This document shows, one piece after another, positions 16,170 through 23,500 of a DNA stretch of 64,000 bases (positions within the stretch are counted from its first letter, which is position 1; each line of letters starts with the position of its first letter). Under the pieces are notes generated by a model, which saw only the letters and a program-made list of their open reading frames with translations, was not told the origin of the DNA and did not search any database. Location: NCBI GenBank assembly GCA_945905925.1, contig CAMDQN010000003.1, positions 34,705 to 98,704 of the forward strand. Direction: 5' to 3'. This DNA is from Singulisphaera sp. GP187. Its GTDB lineage: Bacteria; Planctomycetota; Planctomycetia; Gemmatales; Gemmataceae. The position numbers and the translations under genes were made by a program.

Positions 16170-18416
16170 TCACTTCATTTGCTTGATCCAGTCGTGAATC
16201 AGTTTCACCGCGGGTTCGTCCACCTTGTTCGACGCGATGTGCGGCATCCGCCCCAACCCGGTCAGCGTCATGCGGTGGTAGATCATCGACCGCGCCGGGT
16301 CTCCCGGCACGAGGATACGCGGCTCCTTGATGTCGAACGTACCTTGACCGGGCTTCACGTCCAGCACGCCGAGGTCTTTCACCGCGAGCGTTGAAAGAAG
16401 CTGGAACTCCGCGTTCCCGCCGCCCCACTTGCGGTGGCAGTGGCTGCAGTTCGCGTGCAGGTAAGCACGGGCGCGATCGTCGAGACTCGCCTTTTCGTCG
16501 CGGTAGTCCGCGAGTTTCGTGAGTTTCTCCGGCGCGATCGGGAGCTTCTTCGCGAACATGCCGATGTGGTCGAGCGTTGCGAGTTGGTTCGCGACCACAC
16601 CACCGTAGTTGTGGTCGCGGTTCATCTGCGCGGTGTTCACGCCCAGCGCGTACTTCGCAGTTACCGTGTGGCACATGTTGCACTCGGCGCGGCTCGGGAA
16701 GTGCCACTTCTGCTTCGCTTCGCCGGCGGCGGTTTTCACCGTGTACTCGCGGTCCACGCCGTTCTTGTCGGCGAGCTCCGCGTCGGTGTCCTCGTCGTTC
16801 CAGATGTACGTGTAGCCGTTCCACACCTGATCGCCGTACTCCTCCGTTCCGCCCAACACGGACGCGACAAGCAACCGTGTTTCGAGCCGCTTCTTGCCTC
16901 GTGCGGTTTCGAGCGCAAAAGTTTTCACGAGAACGGTGCCGTTCGGGAATCGCCAGCCTGGGACCGAACCCGGCGCCGGCTGCGGGTAGGTGATTGTCTC
17001 GAACTCGATCTTCGCCGCGCCCGGAATCGCGATGAACCGCTCCTTGCTCGCGCCGTCGGACCACAACTCGGAGTTCACCGAGTACGGGATTAGTCCCTTC
17101 TCTGGTGTGTGATCCTTCGTGGACGCGAACAGCCCGGTTTGGCTCAGTTTGCGCGGGAACTCGCCAACCGACTCGACCTTCGGCGCGAGCGCGAACTGGT
17201 AGATGCCGCCGTCGATGAAGTTGAGCGCGTACACCTCGCCGTCGTGGTCCTGCCCCCATGCGACGATGCGCAGGTTCGTCTTCGCGAGTTCCTTGTGTTC
17301 GGTCACGCGGGCCGCCTTCGCGTCGTACTTAAGCATCCACGTGCGCCCGGTGTCGAAGTCGCCGTAAACGTACGCGCCCTTCAGCCCCGCGTGCTTCTTA
17401 CCGTGGTAGACGAAGCCGCCGGTGATCGAGCGCGCCTCGGTGTGGTGGTGCTCAACGACCGGCTTCAGGATCGGCGTCGGCCCCTTCTTCCGCTCCGGAC
17501 GGAACGCGTGGCTACCCTCATTCACGCTCCACCCGTAGTTGCCGCCTTTCCCGATCTTGTACACCGACTCCCACAAATCCTGGCCAATCTCGCCGGCCCA
17601 CAGGTCGCCGGTCGCGGTGTCGAAGCTGATCTTCCAGCTTTGCCGGATGCCGTAAGCCCAAATCTCGCCGCGTGCGTCCTTCGTGCTGATGAACGGGTTG
17701 TCCTTCGGGATCGCGTACCCTTTGCCGGCGTCTTGCTTGTCCACATCGATGCGGAGAATCTTGCCGAGTACGGTGGTGACGTCCTGGCCGGTCTGGAGGC
17801 TGTCCGCGATGCCGCTGCCGTCGCCGGTGGAGATGTAGAGGAAACCGTCCGGGCCGAATCGGAGACACCCGCCGTTGTGCCCACCGTTGGGCCAGGTGAA
17901 GATCACCTTCTCGCTCTTGGTGTCGGCGGTCATCTTGTCGCGGTCTGCGGTGTAGCGGACAAGCCGGGTGCCGGTGGGTGACTCCTTGCTGCCATCGACC
18001 ACTTCCGACAGGTACAGGTAGCCGTTCTCCGCGAACTTCGGATGGAGAATGACGCCGTAGATGGTGTGCTTCACGTCGAGGACGAGTTTCTTCTCGGCCT
18101 TTGTTGGGTCCATGTCGAAAGTGTAAATCTTGCCCGACCGCTCCGCGATCACCCACTGCTTCTTACCCGGCACTGCGGTCAGTTCGAGCGCCTCGTTGAA
18201 GGTGATTTTGGGGTAGGTCTTCACCATCGTGTACGGGTTGGGCGGTTCCGGTGAACCAACGACCTTCGACTTGGTCCACGGCTCGCGTTTCTCGATGCCG
18301 GTGGCTTTACGCACCGGTTCGGGGTCGGCCGGTTTCGCGGCGGTGTTCGGAATGAAAAGGTACGCGGTGCCTACGACCAGCGCGGCCGCTGTCGCGGCCC
18401 ACAACATGACACGCAT
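16170..18416 (-). CDS. PQQ-dependent sugar dehydrogenase-like propeller fused to cytochrome c motifs
   Basis: This 748-residue protein begins at the ATG at 18416 with an N-terminal membrane/signal segment (MRVMLWAATAAALVVGTAYL). Residues about 60-430 are a soluble-glucose-dehydrogenase type propeller (GSDH/PQQ): ERSGKIYTFDMDPT, LHPKFAENGYLYLS, FGPDGFLYISTGDG, EIWAYGIRQSWKISFD, GEIGQDLWESVY and GGNYGWSVNEGSH. The C-terminal 320 residues contain CNMCH near residue 579 and CSHCH near residue 656, within text typical of planctomycete dehydrogenase-associated cytochrome regions (LVPGDPARSMIYHRM, RMPHIASNKVDEPAVKLIHD). The fusion suggests a periplasmic dehydrogenase passing electrons internally to heme. 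The substrate and the true cofactor (PQQ or none) cannot be read. The cobalamin riboswitch upstream is on the opposite strand and does not control it. Confidence 0.87.
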   Translation of the reverse strand: MRVMLWAATAAALVVGTAYLFIPNTAAKPADPEPVRKATGIEKREPWTKSKVVGSPEPPNPYTMVKTYPKITFNEALELTAVPGKKQWVIAERSGKIYTFDMDPTKAEKKLVLDVKHTIYGVILHPKFAENGYLYLSEVVDGSKESPTGTRLVRYTADRDKMTADTKSEKVIFTWPNGGHNGGCLRFGPDGFLYISTGDGSGIADSLQTGQDVTTVLGKILRIDVDKQDAGKGYAIPKDNPFISTKDARGEIWAYGIRQSWKISFDTATGDLWAGEIGQDLWESVYKIGKGGNYGWSVNEGSHAFRPERKKGPTPILKPVVEHHHTEARSITGGFVYHGKKHAGLKGAYVYGDFDTGRTWMLKYDAKAARVTEHKELAKTNLRIVAWGQDHDGEVYALNFIDGGIYQFALAPKVESVGEFPRKLSQTGLFASTKDHTPEKGLIPYSVNSELWSDGASKERFIAIPGAAKIEFETITYPQPAPGSVPGWRFPNGTVLVKTFALETARGKKRLETRLLVASVLGGTEEYGDQVWNGYTYIWNDEDTDAELADKNGVDREYTVKTAAGEAKQKWHFPSRAECNMCHTVTAKYALGVNTAQMNRDHNYGGVVANQLATLDHIGMFAKKLPIAPEKLTKLADYRDEKASLDDRARAYLHANCSHCHRKWGGGNAEFQLLSTLAVKDLGVLDVKPGQGTFDIKEPRILVPGDPARSMIYHRMTLTGLGRMPHIASNKVDEPAVKLIHDWIKQMK

Positions 18417-18540
18417 TGAGAGTTCCTTCGAGAGGGTTCAGGGGAGTGGCCACACTGTAACCACTCGGAGCGCAAGATGCACGCCGGGAGCGCACTTTTC
18501 ACGCGTTGCCGCGGGGGCGAGTGTTGCTATGTTGAATTTT

Positions 18541-18722
18541 GCCTGATGGGTTCCGGGTCGGTTTTTCCGACGCGGACGAAAAGGGAAGCCGGTGCGATTC
18601 CGGCGCAGGGCCGCTGCTGTGTTCGGCCAGAGCTTCGCGCTACCACGCCACTGCGGACGACCGCGGGAAGGCCGCGCGAGGCTCGCCAAGAGCCGTAAGC
18701 CAGAAGACCTGCCCATCGGGTG
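18541..18722 (+). promoter_or_regulatory. Cobalamin riboswitch
   Basis: The conserved blocks of the adenosylcobalamin-sensing RNA occur in the right order: AAAGGGAAGCCGGTGCGATT (near 18580-18600), CCGGCGCAGGGCCGCTGCTG, GCCACTGCGG near 18648, CGCGGGAAGGC near 18662, and the hallmark GTAAGCCAGAAGACCTGCC near 18694-18713. TGATGGG at 18544-18550 can pair with CCCATCG at 18712-18718 as the closing helix. About 25 bases downstream, GACCGG/CCGGTC (18746-18751 and 18765-18770) followed by TTTCCT could be the terminator of the expression platform. The first downstream gene in the same direction is the DUF1559 gene at 18871. Confidence 0.9.
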
Positions 18723-18870
18723 ACATTCCATCGTTCGTGGCCCCGGACCGGGCTGCTGAACGGGCCGGTCTTTCCTCGCCCCGCTGCACGTGCAGCACCC
18801 GCCCCGTTTCCGCGCTCTGGTTCGCGCCCGAACTCACCACTCGCCCGACCCGGCGAGAAGGAGCGAACCC

Positions 18871-19692
18871 GTGTGTCATTCCCGTCTCCGGGGACTTCCC
18901 CCCCCGCGCCCCGCGTTCACGCTGATCGAGTTGTTGGTGGTGATTGCGATTATCGCAGTCCTCATTGGCTTGCTGCTGCCCGCCGTGCAGAAGGTGCGGA
19001 TGGCTGCGGCCCGGATGAAAGGCGCGAACAACCTGAAGCAACTCGCGCTCGCGGCCCACAGCTACGAGTCGGCGCATCTAAAGTTACCGCCGCACACCGA
19101 CTCGGCGGCGGCGTGGCCTGCGGGCCGGTACTGGTTCGGCGCGACCGTGAGCAACACCAATTCGCCCTACAATGTCCTCTCGACCGACCCGGTCAACGGC
19201 ATCCTCACGAACTACTACGAGAACAGCACGAAGGTGACCGCGTGCCCGATGTTCGACGCGTACCCGATCACGAAGGTGTACAATGGCCTGACCGCCGGGT
19301 ACGCGTACAACCGCCACTTGTGCAACGAACCGGCGTGGCCGAACCCGGTGAGCGGCAAGCGGATCACCGACTTCGGGGCAACCTCCGCGACTCTCATGTT
19401 CAGCGAGGTAACGCAGTTGCAGAGCGGCGGGACACTGGCGGAACCGTTCGGCGGGTACTTCGGTTCGCCCTACGTGGCGAACAAGGCCATCACCGCCTCC
19501 GCCGTGACCGCGACGCAGTTCCGCTTCGCGGGAGTGTCGAACGTGGCGTTCCTGGACGGGCACCTGGAGACGCGCCGCCCGGCCAACGCCCCGGCAATCG
19601 CGCCGTTCAACCAGACGGTGTGGGACACAGCAGCGAAGACGTACAACCTCGGCTTTATCTTCGCGGATCCAATCGAGTATGTGGGCCAATAA
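18871..19692 (+). CDS. DUF1559 protein with type IV pilin-like N-terminus, under cobalamin riboswitch
   Basis: This 273-residue protein is read from GTG at 18871, preceded by GAGAAGGAG at good spacing; the ORF-track start at 18790 lies upstream in leader sequence. The N-terminus [20 protein letters not shown] is a prepilin-type signal followed by [11 protein letters not shown], the standard DUF1559 start. A prepilin peptidase would be expected to cut before Phe. The body ([20 protein letters not shown]) and the C-terminal [12 protein letters not shown] are DUF1559 hallmarks. Some members of this planctomycete family are labelled as PulG-like putative transporters, which would agree with the cobalamin riboswitch upstream; I could not check this. 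The function is probably surface or periplasmic and vitamin B12-linked (inference). A hairpin follows the stop. Confidence 0.88.
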   Translation: MCHSRLRGLPPPRPAFTLIELLVVIAIIAVLIGLLLPAVQKVRMAAARMKGANNLKQLALAAHSYESAHLKLPPHTDSAAAWPAGRYWFGATVSNTNSPYNVLSTDPVNGILTNYYENSTKVTACPMFDAYPITKVYNGLTAGYAYNRHLCNEPAWPNPVSGKRITDFGATSATLMFSEVTQLQSGGTLAEPFGGYFGSPYVANKAITASAVTATQFRFAGVSNVAFLDGHLETRRPANAPAIAPFNQTVWDTAAKTYNLGFIFADPIEYVGQ

Positions 19693-19732
19693 GAACGGGC
19701 GATGAACCCGTGGCCGGGTAGTCTTGTCTGGG

Positions 19733-19761
19733 GAAGAGCCGCGCATTCGGCGCGGCCCTTC
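19733..19761 (+). terminator. Hairpin terminator after DUF1559 gene
   Basis: GAAGAGCCGCGC pairs with GCGCGGCCCTTC around an ATTCG loop, with one internal mismatch, about 40 bases after the DUF1559 stop codon. A short pyrimidine tract (TTCC) follows. It lies just before the start of the SGNH hydrolase gene. Confidence 0.65.
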
Positions 19762-19780
19762 TTCCGCTGAGGCGTACTCA

Positions 19781-20410
19781 ATGAGTGACGTCGTTTTGCT
19801 CGGCGATTCGATCTTCGACAACGCCAGTTACGTGCCCGGTGGCCCAGCGGTCATCGAGCAAGTGCGGCGCGGGCTTCCGCCGAACTGGAAGGCCGCGCTC
19901 GTTGCGGTGGACGGTCACCTGGTTGCGGACGTTGCGACGCAGTTGCCGCGTGTGCCGACCGGTGCGAGCCATCTCGTGATGAGTATCGGCGGGAACGACG
20001 CACTCTCGGCCAGCGGTCTGCTTCGCGAACGTGCGAGCACAGTCGGCGCGGCGCTCGCGATCCTGGCGCACGCGATCGGTGAGTTTCGCGATGCTTACAC
20101 TGCGATGCTGACGCGTGTACTCGCGCTCGACAAGCCGACCGCAGTCTGCACCATCTACGACGCGATCCCCATTATTGGCGATGCGGAAAGGGCCGCGCTC
20201 GCGGGCTTCAACGACGTGATCTCTCGCGCCGCCGTGAACGCGAGAATTCCGTTCATCGACCTGCGCGTGATCTGCGACCACGCGGACGACTACTCACCGC
20301 TCTCGCCCATCGAGCCGTCGGTGGTGGGGGGCGCGAAGATCGCCAACGCGATCTGCCGGCTCGTGACGACACACGACTTCACGAAGCGGGGCTGTTCGGT
20401 CTATGTTTGA
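19781..20410 (+). CDS. SGNH/GDSL-family hydrolase
   Basis: This 209-residue protein starts at the ATG at 19781 (MSDVVLLGDSIFDN). The GDS block I is GDSIFDN with the nucleophilic Ser at residue 10. Block III is SIGGNDAL near residue 70, supplying the oxyanion Gly and Asn. The usual C-terminal Asp-x-x-His is less clear: FIDLRVICDHADDYSPLSPI near residue 160 may provide it. No signal peptide is visible, so the enzyme is likely a cytoplasmic esterase or lipase-like hydrolase. The start lies 20 bases after a terminator hairpin, so it may be transcribed separately from the DUF1559 gene. The substrate is unknown. Confidence 0.85.
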   Translation: MSDVVLLGDSIFDNASYVPGGPAVIEQVRRGLPPNWKAALVAVDGHLVADVATQLPRVPTGASHLVMSIGGNDALSASGLLRERASTVGAALAILAHAIGEFRDAYTAMLTRVLALDKPTAVCTIYDAIPIIGDAERAALAGFNDVISRAAVNARIPFIDLRVICDHADDYSPLSPIEPSVVGGAKIANAICRLVTTHDFTKRGCSVYV

Positions 20411-20494
20411 GGCCGGTTCACTTCTTGAGCGCCAACACGAATCGCGGGCGTAACATGACCAACTTCGGTCAGGGAGAAATGGCTCCATCTCTGT

Positions 20495-20581
20495 GGCGAG
20501 CGGGGGGCGTAAGCCCCCTGTTCTGCTCAACAACGCAATCACGCGCAAAGGCGTAACAGGGGGCTTGCGCCCCCGCTCGCC
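20495..20581. repeat. Intergenic inverted repeat (GGCGAGCGGGGGGC type)
   Basis: GGCGAGCGGGGGGCGTAAGC at 20495 continues into CCCCCTGTT, and the right arm AACAGGGGGCTTGCGCCCCC ends GCTCGCC at 20581. The arms are about 27 bases with near-perfect complementarity and a loop of about 33 bases. It lies between the convergent ends of the SGNH hydrolase and the 1709-residue gene, where it could serve as a bidirectional terminator. It looks like a dispersed repeat. Confidence 0.8.
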
Positions 20582-20594
20582 AAGAACGATTGCG

Positions 20595-23500
20595 TTAGTG
20601 GTTGTGTCCGTCGCCGAAGAACTTGCTCTTCGGGTCGGCCCGGCCCCACACATACGCGAGCAGATCAAGAATCTCGTCGCGCGAGAGCTTGTCCAGCAAC
20701 CCCTTCGACATCATCGACGTTGGCGCCTTCGTCCGCGTGTCGATGTCGGTCACCTTGATCTCGATGGGCTTCGCGCTCGCCAGCGGGTTCTCGATCACCT
20801 TCACGATGCCGTCCTTCTCCTCAACGACCATGCCGAGAAGAACCTTTTCGTTCTTGAGCACGAACCGGTACGCCGCGTACTTGTCCTCGATTCGCTTCGC
20901 TGGGTCGAGGATGTGGTCGAGCACGTCCGCGCCGGTCTTGAACACCTTGGCGTCGAGTTTCATCAGGTCCGGGCCAAACTCGTTGCCCTGCCCGCCGAAC
21001 TTGTGACACGCGACGCACGTTCCCACCGTGAACATCTGCTTGCCGTTGGCGAAGTTCCGCCCGCCCTTCGCCTCCACTTCCTTGACCGCGTCGGTCAACT
21101 CTTCGATCTTCCACTCCGTTCGCGGGCGGTTGAACTTCAGCAGCTCGTCCTTCACGGTCAACGGGTTCTTCGCGAGGTACGCTTCCGGGTTCTCCTGATA
21201 CGCTTCGAGGTCCGCGACCACGTACAGCGCCCCGTGCATCCGGCGCCAGTGACCCGGATACGTGCAGACGTACGGGTAGATGCCCGGTTCCTTCGGCGCG
21301 ACGAACTTCAGTTGCTCGGCCTGACGCGACTGGAGCAACTTGCTCTTCAGCAGCACCACGCCAGCGGGCATGTCGGGCACGTATTGCGCCGCCGCCGCGC
21401 CAGGTGTGGTCGCGAACGCTTCGGCCGCGTCGCCGATCTTCTGCAAGTTGCCCGGCGTCACGATCACGAAGTTGTGCGGCATGATGTCCGTGTTCTCGAA
21501 CGCGAACTCCACCGGCTTGCCAGCCGCGACGACCAACCGCTCCTTGTCGTAGCTCATCTGGTCGAACAATGTTCCGACCCGGATCACGCGCACGCCGATG
21601 TCAGCCAGCTCCTTGCGCGCGGCCTTCGCTTCGGCCGGCGGTAGCAGGCCCGCCAAGCCTTCACCGAGTTGCATGAAGTCGAGCGCGGTCGTTGAAGTGC
21701 GATCCGCGACCGGCAGCGAGCGAATGTGCTTCATCACCGCGTCGAGTGTGGCCTTGGCGTCGTCCTTCGGCCAGTCGCGGGTCTGGATGCGGAGCAGCGC
21801 CTGCACCGCGGAAGCGCGGTCGCTTTCGTCAGAGAGGAACCTGGCAATCGCTTTGAACGCGTCGGTTTCCTGGCCGCGCACGGTGGCGAGCGCGAACATC
21901 GCGGAGCGACGGATGAGGCGCTCCGGTGAACCCGGCCCGATCTTGAACTCGGCGTTCTCCTTCGGCACCGGGTTCTTCAGCGACTGGAACACGGTCTTCT
22001 TGTCCGCGTCGAGGATGCGAACGGTGAAGTTCGCGAGCCGGCCGCCGAGCGCGCCGTCGGTGCGGTTCCACACCACGATCTTCTCGATCGCGGCTTCGCG
22101 GCCGAGATCAACTTCCCACCACGGGTCGTCGGTCCCTTCCATGGTGTGCGTCGAAGTGTTGGCGGAGTACGCGCCATCAGTTTTGCCGTCGATGGCGCGG
22201 CTTGCGACACCGGTCGATCCGGTGCTGCTCTGTGAAGCCTTGCCCTTCAGCGCGACGTTCGTGCCTTCGCTGAACACCTGCACTTCCGCGAGCGTGAGCG
22301 TGCGCTGCTTACCGGGCAGTTCGATGCGCACGTAACGCCCCTTCACGGAAGCACCTTTCTCCACGGTCTTCGCGAGGTCCGGCGGCAAGCCGGTGAGCAG
22401 CGCTTTCACCTTCGGGTACAACGCGGCCCTCGCACCGGGGTCACGCACCATCGGCGCCGCGATGATGAAGTCTTGCAGCGCGCTCACGCTCTTGGTCGCG
22501 AGCGCCCACGCCTTTTCGATGTCGACATCGGCCGCGATCAGTGCGACGTAACCCAATTCCCGAGTGGTCGCGGTGCGGCCCTTCGTTGCGAGCGTTTCGA
22601 GGTCCGCACGCGCCGCGACGAGTTCCGCATGTGGGCGCGACGAAAGCAATCGCGCGAGGTCGAACGCGACGCTTTCCTCGGTCGCGGCGCCTTCGTCGTG
22701 CGTCTTGATCGCGCTTACAAGTACGTCGAGTTCGGGCTTCTTATCCTGCTTCGCGAGGCCGGTGAGGGCTTCGCGGCGGAACTCGTCGCGCACACCCGGC
22801 CGGAACAACAGTTCGAGGAACACCGCGGAAGTACGGTCCATCTTCAGCAGGTCTTCGGTCGCGACGGACTTCAGAAAGTACCGCGCGCCGGCCGCGGTCG
22901 TGAACTTGATCGGCCGCTTCTCCGCGATCGCTTTCTTGACGATCGGGTCGAGCGCCTTCATGGTCTCCTTCGCAACGTGATCGACGAACTGGTCCGCGGG
23001 CTTGTCCTGCGCGACGAAGACGACTTCCGCGGCTTCGGGCACGCTGAAGAAGCTCGCAGCGCGGACTGCTTCGAGGCGAACGCGTGGGTGATTGTCGCCG
23101 CCCGCCTTCTTGAGGAGTTCGAGCGAATCAGGGATGCGGTCGCGCCACTCGCACAGCACGCGAACCGCCGCGGCGCGGGCGCGGAAGTCCTTCGAGCCGA
23201 GGACGCGATTGAGCAGTTCGACATCGACGGTGTTGTGGTACTGGTGAACCCACAGCGATTCGAGAACGGCATGGGCGCCGGCCTCGTCATCGCCCCGGGG
23301 TTTCTCGGCGAAGCTCTTCGCGACTTTGATCACATCCGCGCTCTTGTGCGCACCGAGTTCGAGCTTCGCGCGGTAGCGAACGCGGTCTTCGGGGTGTTCG
23401 AGTAACTTCACCAAGTTCTCGATGCTCTCGCCCGCGATCGGCGGCGACTGCGACGGCGCGCGGCCGTCGTAGGTCACCTTGTAGATGCGGCCTTTCGTGC

